Part shown: positions 1-8,190 of the stretch, one piece after another
Layout: every line of letters starts with the position of its first letter
Position numbering within the stretch: the stretch's first letter is position 1
NCBI RefSeq assembly: GCF_014648855.1
Contig: NZ_BMRX01000023.1
Location: forward strand, 1 to 62,658
Source: Streptomyces parvulus
Lineage (GTDB): Bacteria; Actinomycetota; Actinomycetes; Streptomycetales; Streptomycetaceae
DNA: 62,658 nt
Reading direction: 5' to 3'
Program-made: the position numbers and the translations under genes
The notes under the pieces: model-generated
What the model was told of the DNA's origin: nothing
What the model saw: only the letters and a program-made list of their open reading frames with translations
Databases searched by the model: none

Positions 1-720
1 GGCACCTACGGTCTGGTGAGGGTGGCCTCCGCTGCGCTCCGGCCACTCCAGACGCTGCGCGCTCTGAAGGCCGGCCCCTCTACGCGGGCCAGCCAACGGG
101 CCTTCGGACCGAGCAGCAACAAAGGGGGGGTAGGCGGGGGTCGTGACCCTGCATCAGGTGACACCCCATGTAGCGTTGGCAGAGCCAGGCCACCCCCGTA
201 GAGCCACACCCGCCGCGCCCTCCAACACCTCACCCACCACACGAGAAGCCGCAGGGCCGTCGTCGGTCAAACCACGGCAGGCCGAAGCGCCGAGGGGTAT
301 GGCCCGGTCGACTCTGGTGCGGCCGGTTGACGAGGCCGTACCGCGGTCGGTGGCACCCGTCTACCGGACGATACGCGGCACCGGTCTCCTGCGGTTCTCG
401 GGCCTTCCGGCGTAGGTCGAGAGCCGCATCCGGCGCCCTGCCATGGCAGGAGGACCCCTGCTCCACGTCCCTGGAGGACCAGGGGCCCGCCACATGACCA
501 GTAGCGGGTCGAGAACTTTCCCAGCTCGTGGCAGGCACCCAGTGCCCCAAGCCCCCGCTGGTCACAGGGTCGAGAAGGCATCCGTCGAGTCCTAGCGGGC
601 CGGCTTCTTCCCGTACCGTCCCGATCGCGGCCGACCGGATCCAGGCGCGCGGTGACGGGACGGAGCCGACCTTCCACGACCGATCTCCCCCGTCAGGCGC
701 GGTTCGGGAGTCTCCGGCGC
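1..720. other. non-coding or unrecognised stretch
   Basis: No open reading frame here has a ribosome binding site, a recognisable motif or a convincing length, and the frames overlap without one dominating. A short stem (CCCTGG/CCAGGG, 469-484) is the only local structure I noticed. No tRNA-like cloverleaf was seen. It may be decayed coding DNA, or intergenic DNA cut by the window edge. Confidence 0.4.
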
Positions 721-1146
721 TCAGGTGGCCGCCGCGGTCTCCGCGAGCTTCTGGAACTCACCCAAGTCGTAGTTGGCGAGCGTGGAGTCCAGGTTCGTCA
801 GCGCGCCCAGGTGCTCGATGAACCCCTTGGGGTCGTACTCGATCTGGAGGGTGACCCTGCTCGTCGTGTCGCTGAGCCGGTGGAAGGTGACGACGCCCGC
901 GTGGTCCACACCCTCCGTGGTCCGCCAGGCGATCCGGTCCTCCTCCACCACCTCGGTGAGCTCGGCGACGAAGTTCCTGTCCGCGCCGGGCAAGGCAAGC
1001 TGCCAGGCGAAGCGGCGCTCGTCCAGGGGCTGAACCAGGCGGACGTGGCTCAGGAACGACGGCCACCTCGTCACATCGCTCCACAGGGACCAGGTCACGG
1101 AAACGGGGGCCTTGATGTCGACTGTCTCTACCAGGGAAGCGGACAC
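721..1146 (-). CDS. SRPBCC (START/polyketide-cyclase-like) family protein
   Basis: This 141-residue protein has the length and pattern of the SRPBCC superfamily, helix-grip proteins that bind hydrophobic ligands. The N-terminus runs from a beta strand into VSVTWSLWSDVTRWPSFLSHV, the usual start of the fold (residues about 15-35). A run of strands follows, then a C-terminal helix (about 115-138). The GTG start at 1146 has a GAGGAAGG ribosome binding site four bases upstream. No catalytic residues can be assigned and the ligand is unknown. No neighbour is co-directional and close enough to suggest an operon. Confidence 0.75.
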   Translation of the reverse strand: MSASLVETVDIKAPVSVTWSLWSDVTRWPSFLSHVRLVQPLDERRFAWQLALPGADRNFVAELTEVVEEDRIAWRTTEGVDHAGVVTFHRLSDTTSRVTLQIEYDPKGFIEHLGALTNLDSTLANYDLGEFQKLAETAAAT

Positions 1147-1725
1147 ACGGCACCTTCCTCGCTCGCTCGGGCCTGGGCTTCGGTCTACCGCAGGCGCTAT
1201 ACGGATGTGTCCCTGTTACCCGTAAGGGGTCGACGCACACGGCGACGACCGGAACGGCCACCGGCCCACAGGAGCCTCGGGCCGCGCGGCGGCCTGTGCC
1301 CTCGTGTACACGTGGAGGCGGTCACACAGGCCGTGAACGCCGTACTCCGCCGGCGTGGAGAGGCAGCGAACGCCAGAGGCACGCTCCGGTTCCACCCACG
1401 ACACGTCCAGGGCAGCTCCGGGCCGGTCGGCCAGCCAGCGTGCCCCCTTCCCACCGGCGCCACCAGTCCGGGACGAGCGATAGGAGAGGGCCCCGCCTCT
1501 AACACGGCATCGCGAAGCCGCGCTGCCCCGGTTCGGGACCAAAGCACGACGGCGTCACCGGCCCACGAGGCGACCACACGCCGCAATTCAAGGTCAGTAG
1601 CTGCTGGGGGCTTGCGTTGGATAGAAGCCCCACATGCTTGGTGGGCAGGGTCACTGACTGCCCAATCGCGACTGCATGACTGGCCAGGGATCAGAACCGG
1701 GTTTTGAAGGAGAGCGACACAACGT
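1147..1725. other. intergenic stretch without a recognised gene
   Basis: Several overlapping frames are open on the minus strand (about 1200-1590), but none has a good ribosome binding site or a motif I recognise, so I do not call a gene. The region could hold decayed coding sequence. A 7-bp hairpin at 1642-1664 is described separately. Confidence 0.4.
1642..1664 (-). terminator. possible hairpin terminator after the small membrane ORFs
   Basis: TGGGCAG and CTGCCCA form a perfect 7-bp stem around a 9-base loop. It lies about 60 bases downstream of the 46-residue ORF and could end transcription of the RHS unit. There is no U-tract, so this is tentative. Confidence 0.35.
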
Positions 1726-1866
1726 CTACTCGCTTCGACCCGAGGACCCCCCTCGCTTATTCTTCATCCCGTAATACGTGAATATACCAACTACGACAAC
1801 TAGGGCCACGACGAAAAGCACGAGCCCGAAGGCGCCGTCTGGATACCATGCGCGAGCAAGATTCAC
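1726..1866 (-). CDS. 46-residue single-pass membrane protein
   Basis: This short ORF encodes one strongly hydrophobic helix (about residues 13-30, containing GLVLFVVALVVVVGIF). A positively charged tail follows (KNKRGG...), suggesting an N-out, C-in membrane protein. The chosen GTG start at 1866 has GGAG eight bases upstream; an in-frame GTG at 1875 has no spaced ribosome binding site. It begins 30 bases after the 72-residue membrane ORF, and both follow the RHS gene. Its function is unknown. By position it may be a second immunity or accessory factor for the RHS protein, which is inference only. Confidence 0.55.
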   Translation of the reverse strand: MNLARAWYPDGAFGLVLFVVALVVVVGIFTYYGMKNKRGGSSGRSE

Positions 1867-1896
1867 CGTATTCACTCCATCATTTCTACTAGCATT

Positions 1897-2115
1897 TCAG
1901 TGTGCCGGGTTCTTGGGCCGGAAGGCGATCCACGCGATGAGCACGAGCACGTCAAGGATCAATACGACGGCCAATACAGGGAACGCGGCATCCCAACCAC
2001 CCATTACGCCGAGGAGAATGGCGAGGAGGTAGAGAACTCCGGACGATGCAGCGAAGAGGGCAAAGTTCCGGCGATTCGTACCTTGCCCATAGGCATGTTC
2101 AAAGATTTTTGCCAC
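1897..2115 (-). CDS. 72-residue two-helix membrane protein downstream of the RHS gene
   Basis: This small protein has a polar N-terminus with GTNRRNFALF, then two hydrophobic helices (about residues 20-40 and 46-66), ending RPKNPAH. I chose the GTG at 2115 because AAGGAG lies six bases before it. An upstream in-frame GTG at 2130 would put the ribosome binding site inside the gene. It lies 65 bases downstream of the RHS gene, with a strong hairpin between them. Membrane proteins in this position often serve as immunity partners of RHS or polymorphic toxins, but nothing in the sequence proves that role here. Confidence 0.65.
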   Translation of the reverse strand: MAKIFEHAYGQGTNRRNFALFAASSGVLYLLAILLGVMGGWDAAFPVLAVVLILDVLVLIAWIAFRPKNPAH

Positions 2116-2131
2116 ATTCTTCTCCTTCACT

Positions 2132-2164
2132 GCCGGGGTGGCCGCCCTGCAGAGCCACCCCGGC
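2132..2164 (-). terminator. strong hairpin between the RHS gene and the small membrane ORF
   Basis: GCCGGGGTGGC and GCCACCCCGGC form a perfect 11-bp stem around an 11-base loop. It lies between the RHS stop codon (2181-2183) and the ribosome binding site of the 72-residue ORF. It may terminate the RHS transcript partly or fully, or act as a processing or attenuation element. Confidence 0.6.
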
Positions 2165-2180
2165 TTCGACTACTCTCGAT

Positions 2181-5100
2181 CTACTTCAGCGAGTCCTCGA
2201 CCTTTCCGCCGACATAGTCGCCTGCTCCTGCTGCAACGACCGTGCAGCCTGTGCCGAGTGCGAAGGCGGCTGCGCCTCCTGTCGGTACAGCGGTGAATCC
2301 CGCGACGAATGCGCAGGCAGACTCGATCGCGATTCCAGTCGCGAGACCGGCGACCTGCCCCCAGAGCGCATCGGTGTCGCCTTGGAGACCGTTGGAGACA
2401 GCTTCGGTCACGTCACCTGCGCCCTCGGCGATAGTACTCATCCAGCCGAGTCCGGTCGGGTCAGCATTGTTGATGGGGTCGCCGTTGGCGTAGAGGTAGG
2501 GGTTGGTTTCCTGGCCGGAGGGGTCGGGCTGGGTGAAGCGGCCCAGGGTGGGGTCGTAGTAGCGGTGGCCCATCTTGTAGAGGCCGGTCGGGTCGGCGTA
2601 GGCGCCGGCGTAGCGGTAGGGCTGGGGGACGGACTCCGTGGGTGTGGTGCGCGGGAGGCCGGTGGGGCCGTAGGCGTAGGTGTGGGTGCGCTTGCCGGTG
2701 TTGTCGGCGAGGCCGAGGACGTTGCCGGTGGCGTCGGTGAGGTAGTAGTAGGACTTCCCCCCAGTCGTCATGGAGTTCAGCGTGCCCGCCGGTTCGCGGA
2801 TGAATCCGGTGTCGACGCCGTTGGTGGTGGTCGACGCCAGTCCGAGCGCGGTGTGGTGGAACCAGGTGGAGCCGAGTTTGGTGCGCTCGGCGTTGCTGGT
2901 GCCGGCGTGGACCAGGTCGTAGGTCTTGCCGCCCGCGGTAATGCCGGCCAGCTGGCTGTAGTCGGTCCAGGCCTCGGCGGTACGGGCGGTGGTGTTGGCG
3001 GCTGCGGTCTCGTTGCCGAGCTTGTCGTAGGACCAGCCCGTCGTGACCCCGTTCCTGGCGGTCAGCTGACTCGCGTCGTTGTAGGTGTACGTCGTGCCGC
3101 CCGGGCAGGCGTTCTTGCTGCCGTCCTGCGAGGTGAGGTTGCCGGCCTTGTCGAAGCAGTACAGCCACGAGGCCTTGCGGGTGCCCGACCCGTCGGCTTC
3201 CAGGGCGTAGGTGAGGCGGTCCTGGGAGTCGTAGGTGTAGGTGGTCGTGTACTTGGTGGTGTTGTCGGTGCGGGTGCGGATCTTGGTGGTGTCCTTGCCC
3301 GCGGTGCTCTTGTAGCTGTAGGTGAGGTCGATGAAGGTCTGGGTGCCCGAGGTGGTCCTGATGTTCTCGGGGCGGCCGTTCTTGTCGATCGTCACCGACT
3401 GGGTGGTGCCGCCGGGGTAGACGGTCTTAGTGCGCTTGTCGTTGTTGTTGTAGTCGAAGTCGGTCTTTTTGCCGTCCGGCGCCGTCAGGTAGTCGAGGCG
3501 GCCGGCCGTGTCCCAGGTGTAGTCCGTGGTGCCGGTCGGGTCGGTGTAGTAGTCGACGTCACCGCCCGGGGTGTAGGCCAGGACGGTCTGGGCGCCGTTC
3601 TGCAGGGTGCGGCGCTTCTCCCGGTTGAGTTTGTCGTACTCCCACGTGGTGGTGCCCGAGGCGTCGGTGCGGGTCTTCACGTTGCCGTCACCGTCGTAGG
3701 TGTACCTGACCGTCGCGTTGGTGGAGGAGACCTCGCGGACACGGTCACGGTTGTCATAGGCGTAGACGGTGGTGACGTTCCGGCCATCCTTGACCGTCTC
3801 CACGCGGCCCAGCGCGTCGTACGTGTACGTCGTCTCACCGAGCGGGGCCGGCGGCTTCGCCTTCCACAGGTTGCCCTCGTCGTCGTACTCGAAGGAGGTG
3901 ACCTTGCCGTTGCCGTCCTTCGCCGTGCAGCGCTGGCCCTCGAAACCGCCGCACTCAGGGGTGGCCTTGTTGTACGTGTACTCCCGGGTGCCGCCCGCCG
4001 TGCCGGACGTCGTCACCGACATCGTGTTGCCGTTGGTGTCGTACTTGAAGGAGTCCTTGCGGCCGTCCGCGGTCGTGAAGTCGTTCGGCAGATCGGTGCC
4101 CGCGACCGTCTGGTACGCCGACACCGACGCCGTCGCGCCCAGCGGCAGCTTCTGGGAGAGGGCGTTGTTGCGGCCGTCCCAGCCGTAGGTGGTGGTGTTG
4201 CCGCCGGTGCCGTCCGCGCCGGTGCCCATGGCGTCGATCGCCGTCTGGGTGAGGCGGTTCTTGTACGTCGAGTGGCGGGCGTGGCCGAGGGGGTCGGTGA
4301 CCTTGGTGACCTCGCCGTCCGCGTTGTGGACGTACTGCGTGGCGTCCCCGTCCGGGTCCGTGACCGTGGTGGTGCCCGCGTCCGAGGGAGTGGCTGCCGT
4401 GTATTCGTAGCGCCACGTCGGCCCGGTGTGGCCGGCGGACGTCGACTCGGTGGCGCGCTGCATGGAGCGGACGCGGTTGTGGCCGTCGTAGGTGAACAGG
4501 GTGACCGTGCCTTCGGGGGTGGTCACCTTCGTCACGCGGCGCGAGCCGTCGTACTCGTAGGTGGTGGCCTTGCCTGCGGTGTCGGTGACCTTGGCCAGGT
4601 TCCCGGCGCCGTCGAGGTCGAGGACGGCGGTGCGGCCGGTGTGGTCCTTGGCCTGCCACTGGTTCGGGTACGTCTTGACCAGGTCGATCCAGCGGCCCGA
4701 GCGGGTCTCGGTGAGCTTGAAGCCCTTGTGTTCGCTGCCCTCGTCGTGCTGGTCGACGGTGATGGTGCCCTTGTTCTTGTCCGTGACCTTCAGCAGGGTG
4801 CCGTGGTCGTTGTACGTGTCCTTGGAGCCGGACTTGCGGTCGGTCAGGGTGTAGGTGCCGTCCGCGTTCTTCTTCAGGTCCTTCGAGTAGCCGGCCGGTG
4901 TCGTGTAGGTGCCGTCGGCCTTGGCGGTGAAGCGGAGCAGGTTGCCGGTGGCGTCGAAGACGTCCACCTCACCGTCGCTCACCTGGAGGTACCGTTCGTA
5001 CGCCTGCCACCAGCGCTGCGACACCTTCCCCCACGGGGCTTCCAGGGAGTTGTACGTGCGGGCCAGCTGGAGTTTCTGGCCGACGCCCGCAATGTCGAAG

Positions 5101-5564
5101 TCCGTCGCGGCCAGCATCAGGTTGCCGTTGGAGAGGTTCACCCGTGCCACCAAGGCGTCGTTCAGGCGGGTGTCGAGGATCTGGTGCCAGGGCACCTCGC
5201 CCTGCCCCTCGGGCAGATAGTCGGAGGCGGCAGCGGCTGCCGAGCGGGCAGTGGACGCCTTGGCGGGCTGCTCGCCGGTGGCGCGGGCCCGTTGGGCCGC
5301 GCGCCAGGCGGCCACCTCCGGCGACGGCTCGGCCTCCGCCTGCGACGCCGGCGCCTTGGTCGTACCGGCCGGGGTCGCGGGAGCAGCCGCCTTCGTCGGT
5401 TTCGTCCACGGGCTCTCCGGGTCCGGCAACTGCGGCTTCGGCGTCGCCGCCAGGCCGGGTGCCGCCGCGATCACCACGGCAGCCGTGGTGATCGCCGAGA
5501 CGAGAGCGGTTCTGTGCGTTCTGCGGACACGCCGAAACGGCGTGCGCGTGGCACGCGAGTGCAT
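2181..5564 (-). CDS. secreted RHS/YD-repeat protein with short hydrophobic C-terminal tip
   Basis: This protein of about 1127 residues starts with an arginine-rich signal peptide and hydrophobic core (AVVIAAAPGLAA), so it is probably exported. Many YD-type repeats of the form YxYDxxGR/N fill about residues 250-930; such repeats build a closed beta shell. The RHS core-associated motif follows near the end (YDPTLGRFTQPDPSG, then NADPTG). After the core comes a tip of about 80 residues, rich in Gly and Ala with two hydrophobic stretches, unlike the nuclease or deaminase tips of many RHS toxins. I chose the ATG at 5564, which follows GGGGGAAG; longer starts lack a ribosome binding site. Two small membrane ORFs lie downstream. 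It may be a contact-dependent or self-directed toxin, or a plain surface protein. Confidence 0.85.
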   Translation of the reverse strand: MHSRATRTPFRRVRRTHRTALVSAITTAAVVIAAAPGLAATPKPQLPDPESPWTKPTKAAAPATPAGTTKAPASQAEAEPSPEVAAWRAAQRARATGEQPAKASTARSAAAAASDYLPEGQGEVPWHQILDTRLNDALVARVNLSNGNLMLAATDFDIAGVGQKLQLARTYNSLEAPWGKVSQRWWQAYERYLQVSDGEVDVFDATGNLLRFTAKADGTYTTPAGYSKDLKKNADGTYTLTDRKSGSKDTYNDHGTLLKVTDKNKGTITVDQHDEGSEHKGFKLTETRSGRWIDLVKTYPNQWQAKDHTGRTAVLDLDGAGNLAKVTDTAGKATTYEYDGSRRVTKVTTPEGTVTLFTYDGHNRVRSMQRATESTSAGHTGPTWRYEYTAATPSDAGTTTVTDPDGDATQYVHNADGEVTKVTDPLGHARHSTYKNRLTQTAIDAMGTGADGTGGNTTTYGWDGRNNALSQKLPLGATASVSAYQTVAGTDLPNDFTTADGRKDSFKYDTNGNTMSVTTSGTAGGTREYTYNKATPECGGFEGQRCTAKDGNGKVTSFEYDDEGNLWKAKPPAPLGETTYTYDALGRVETVKDGRNVTTVYAYDNRDRVREVSSTNATVRYTYDGDGNVKTRTDASGTTTWEYDKLNREKRRTLQNGAQTVLAYTPGGDVDYYTDPTGTTDYTWDTAGRLDYLTAPDGKKTDFDYNNNDKRTKTVYPGGTTQSVTIDKNGRPENIRTTSGTQTFIDLTYSYKSTAGKDTTKIRTRTDNTTKYTTTYTYDSQDRLTYALEADGSGTRKASWLYCFDKAGNLTSQDGSKNACPGGTTYTYNDASQLTARNGVTTGWSYDKLGNETAAANTTARTAEAWTDYSQLAGITAGGKTYDLVHAGTSNAERTKLGSTWFHHTALGLASTTTNGVDTGFIREPAGTLNSMTTGGKSYYYLTDATGNVLGLADNTGKRTHTYAYGPTGLPRTTPTESVPQPYRYAGAYADPTGLYKMGHRYYDPTLGRFTQPDPSGQETNPYLYANGDPINNADPTGLGWMSTIAEGAGDVTEAVSNGLQGDTDALWGQVAGLATGIAIESACAFVAGFTAVPTGGAAAFALGTGCTVVAAGAGDYVGGKVEDSLK

Positions 5565-6072
5565 CAACTTCCCCCCACAGGAAGACAGACACGGCAACCC
5601 CAACGGTCACCGCGGACTCACAACCTGTCACAAGAAACACACAAAACAGCCCGCCATCCCCTCGAAACGCATATGCATGCCGTCTGGAATAGGCCCCACC
5701 GCTTCCGTGAGTCGTACATGCACGAAGAGGCATGAAGCGGACGCAGATCGGAGGGATGAAGCGGTTCCGTTATCGATCTACGCGGGAAACCTGGCTTGAA
5801 TCGAACGAAATGACCTTTTCCCGGAAGTAGACCGTCAACTAAGGGCGCTTTCAGGACAGGTTCAGACCTGACTTGATCTTTCCGCCGAGCCCGACCACCA
5901 AGGATTCCGTGCCCGTCACGGCACGTCACCCAGGCCAGGAAGTTGTCTTAGAGCAATGGTCGAACGTGGGGTAGGGCTGCAAGCCCGTCCTCACGCCGTG
6001 CACACTTGCCGCGCCCTGCATGCGTGGTCCCCCAGCCCGCGGCAACCGCCCCTGCTGCAAAGGACCCCTGAC
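5565..6072. other. AT-richer intergenic region upstream of the RHS gene
   Basis: No gene is supported here. The DNA is visibly less GC-rich than the rest of the window, like the small-ORF region beyond the RHS gene, which fits an imported island. It must contain the RHS promoter, but I could not identify one with confidence. Confidence 0.45.
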
Positions 6073-6260
6073 ATGAGCGTGCCCGCAAGACGCAGAGCCT
6101 GCCCGCACCCCACCCGCGGGCACCGCGCCGACACCGACCGCACCGGCCGCGCCGCGCAGCGGACCGGCCGGCTGCTGTGCTGGAGCCTCGCCGCCGGCAT
6201 GGCCGGCGCCGCCACCGAGACCCTGCTCCATCCTGAAACCGGCTGGTGGACCTCCCGACG
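6073..6260 (+). pseudogene. possible remnant of a small unknown gene
   Basis: An ATG at 6073 follows AAAGGA nine bases upstream. The frame encodes an Arg-rich N-terminus, then a short hydrophobic segment (CWSLAAGMAGAATETLL), and afterwards becomes featureless and overlaps the broken genes on the other strand. It may be the intact N-terminus of a lost membrane-associated gene. I do not recognise the family. Confidence 0.2.
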
Positions 6261-6352
6261 GGAGAGTGGGAGCAGGCCGCCTGATCCGCAGGCACGACGA
6301 GCCTGCCGCTCACGCTCCCACGGGACCGGCTCGTACGTGACGGCCGTCCTGG

Positions 6353-6475
6353 GCAGTCGGCAGCGACCTCGCGCACGGCTGCCGCTTCGGCTACGTCGGA
6401 CGACAGGCTCCAGCGCCGCTTGGTGCCCACCCACTCGGCGACGTACCGGCAGTAGACCTCGGCGGCCGGCGGCCC
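6353..6475 (-). pseudogene. C-terminal fragment of a secreted HNH/DUF1524-type endonuclease
   Basis: Only the conserved tail is present: PPAAEVYCRYVAEWVGTKRR, then WSLSSDVAEAAAVREVAADC. This is the usual end of the small exported HNH proteins of Streptomyces. The HNH core is missing. No start exists, and the frame runs on past the expected end without a stop. It abuts, in another frame, the DUF2267 fragment immediately upstream, as if a deletion had joined two genes. I regard it as non-functional. Confidence 0.55.
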
Positions 6476-6701
6476 AAGCCGCGGTAGCGCGGACGAACCG
6501 TTGCGGGGACAGCGGCTCGGCGTTCTGCAGCGGGTTGAGCAGGATCAGAGCGAATTCCTCGGGCGGGCGTGCCGCGAGCTGGGCCCGGACCTCGCCGACC
6601 AGGGCCAGTTTCACGCGGGACGCCCGCTCCGCTTCCTGCAGTGTCTCGTACTCGCCACATTCCCTGACATGGTCGAGAAAGGCTTCGCGTCGCAGCGTCA
6701 T
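6474..6701 (-). pseudogene. N-terminal fragment of a DUF2267 protein
   Basis: The first 76 residues from the ATG at 6701 match the DUF2267 pattern (REAFLDHVRECGEYETLQEA, then QLAARPPEEFALILLNP). An internal piece after VKLALVGEV looks shortened. At about 6475 the DUF2267 similarity stops and a fragment of an HNH nuclease begins in a different frame, so the second half is lost. DUF2267 genes often lie near small heat shock genes, as here. Confidence 0.6.
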
Positions 6702-6799
6702 GGGCGCTCTCCCTCGGCCTGTCCAGGCTGTCCACGGGGTGCGGAGGGCGGAATCGAGGGGGGAGATCAGGGGTCCGCCCTCCGCACCGTCGGCCGGGG

Positions 6800-7231
6800 T
6801 CAGCCGGAGATCTCCCTGCGGTCGGAGCCGACGCCGATGGAGATCTTGCGGGGCTTGGCGCGCTCGGCGATCGGGATGCGCAGGGTGAGGACACCCGCGT
6901 CGTAGTCGGCCGCGATGCGCTCGGTGTCGAGGGTGTCGGCGAGCACGATCTGGCGGGAGAAGACCCCCAGCGGCCGCTCGGACAGCTCCATCTGCACGTC
7001 GTCGGCCTTCGCGACCGGACGGCGCTCGGCCTTGACGGTGAGCATGTTCCGCTCCACGTCGATGTCGATCGCGTCGGCGGAGACGCCGGGGAGATCGAAG
7101 GCCACCACGTACTGGTCGCCCTCGCGATAGGCGTCCATCGGCATCGCCGACGGCTTTGACCAGGTACCCGGGCCCATCAGCTGCTGCGCCAGGCGGTCCA
7201 GCTCACGGAAGGGGTCAGTGCGCATCAACAT
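6800..7231 (-). CDS. hsp18: Hsp20/alpha-crystallin family small heat shock protein
   Basis: This 143-residue ATP-independent chaperone has the alpha-crystallin domain at about residues 30-135 and the conserved closing signature DYDAGVLTLRIPIAERAKPR, where AGVLTLRIP is the family motif. The N-terminus (MLMRTDPFRELDRLAQQL) is typical of the Streptomyces Hsp18 group. The gene is transcribed divergently from a RheA-type regulator, and two RheA-like operators lie in the shared promoter region. In S. albus, RheA represses hsp18 until heat inactivates it; the same control is expected here. Confidence 0.92.
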   Translation of the reverse strand: MLMRTDPFRELDRLAQQLMGPGTWSKPSAMPMDAYREGDQYVVAFDLPGVSADAIDIDVERNMLTVKAERRPVAKADDVQMELSERPLGVFSRQIVLADTLDTERIAADYDAGVLTLRIPIAERAKPRKISIGVGSDRREISG

Positions 7232-7296
7232 CGTGAAAACACCTCCAGCAGGTCAGGCAGTAACTGCCAATGCGCTCACTGCCCACTGTTGTAGCA

Positions 7297-7315
7297 TGTC
7301 ATCGGTTGGATGACA
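7297..7315. promoter_or_regulatory. RheA operator, perfect copy
   Basis: TGTCATC-N5-GATGACA is a perfect inverted repeat identical to the operator described for RheA in S. albus. It sits between hsp18 and the regulator, in position to control hsp18. Confidence 0.85.
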
Positions 7316-7322
7316 AACACGA

Positions 7323-7341
7323 TGTCGTCAATGCGATGACA
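7323..7341. promoter_or_regulatory. second, imperfect RheA operator
   Basis: TGTCGTC-N5-GATGACA differs from the perfect copy at one base. Its centre is 26 bp from the first site, close to the regulator's ribosome binding site, so it probably mediates autorepression. Confidence 0.75.
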
Positions 7342-7356
7342 GAAGGGACGGTGCCC

Positions 7357-8007
7357 ATGACCGCGGCCGACCAGCAGCCGCCGCCCACAGGGACGGACGC
7401 TGACAGCCCGGCGTCCTTCCTCGCGGCGGCGGCAGCCCTGAACGCCATCGACGACGCGCTCCGCGACGCCCGCGAGCAGGGCCCGCCCGACGACGCCGCA
7501 CCCGGACAGGAACAGGCCCTCGCCTCCCTGCTGCTCCTGCGCCACGTCCGGGAACAGCTCGCCGGATGGGAGACGGGCCTGATCGAGACCGCCCGTCACG
7601 CGGGCGCCAGCTGGGCCGACCTCGCCCACCCCCTGGGGGTCGCCAGCCGTCAGGCCGCCGAGCGCCGCTACCTGCGCGGACGCCCCGGCCCCGCCGGAAC
7701 CACCGGCGAACAGCGCGTCACCGCCACCCGCCAGGCACGCGCCGCCGAACGCACCACCGCCGCCCGCGCCCGCGCCAACGCGGGAGACCTGCGCGGCATC
7801 GCGGGCCGGATCACCGCCCTCACCGACCTGCCCCCCGCCGCCCGCGGGCCCCTCGACAACCTCCACGCGGCCCTCGCGCACGACGACGCCGCCGACCTGA
7901 TCGCCCCCCTCGCCGCCACCCGCCCCTACCTCCTCCCCGCCCACCCCGACCTCGCCGAACGACTCGACAGCCTCACCCCGAACGCACAGGACCCCCACAC
8001 CAGTTGA
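7357..8007 (+). CDS. rheA: RheA-type transcriptional regulator of hsp18
   Basis: This 216-residue protein has a helical DNA-binding region typical of the HSP18 transcriptional regulators of Streptomyces: SWADLAHPLGVASRQAAERR (about residues 88-107) reads as a helix-turn-helix. An Arg/Ala-rich linker and a helical C-terminal half follow. I chose the ATG at 7357 because AGAAGGGACGG lies just before it; two upstream in-frame ATGs overlap the operator. Its position divergent to hsp18, with two matching operators between the genes, supports the assignment. RheA is known as a heat-sensing repressor. Confidence 0.82.
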   Translation: MTAADQQPPPTGTDADSPASFLAAAAALNAIDDALRDAREQGPPDDAAPGQEQALASLLLLRHVREQLAGWETGLIETARHAGASWADLAHPLGVASRQAAERRYLRGRPGPAGTTGEQRVTATRQARAAERTTAARARANAGDLRGIAGRITALTDLPPAARGPLDNLHAALAHDDAADLIAPLAATRPYLLPAHPDLAERLDSLTPNAQDPHTS

Positions 8008-8018
8008 GAGGCCACGCC

Positions 8019-8036
8019 CCCGCTGCGGCAAGCGGG
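8019..8036 (+). terminator. weak hairpin after rheA
   Basis: CCCGCT and AGCGGG form a 6-bp stem with a 6-base loop, 12 bases after the rheA stop codon. It could be a weak terminator. Confidence 0.35.
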
Positions 8037-8190
8037 ACCACGTGCACCGTTGCGGGGCTGCCACCCGCCGCAAGCATGACGACGGGTAGTTGATCGCCGT
8101 TCGTCATCTCACGTCTGCCTGGCCACAGATGTCGCTCTCTAGCGTTCTCGCTGCTCGAACGAGATCGACTCGAAGTCCGAAGGGGTTCCC

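Noticed and set aside
652..1707. A 351-codon plus-strand frame covering the SRPBCC gene
   Set aside because: The overlapping minus-strand SRPBCC gene has a good ribosome binding site and a recognisable fold; the plus frame has neither.
2046..5735. A 1229-codon open frame on the plus strand
   Set aside because: It is antisense to the RHS gene, whose repeats and signal peptide are convincing. The plus-strand translation is low-complexity.
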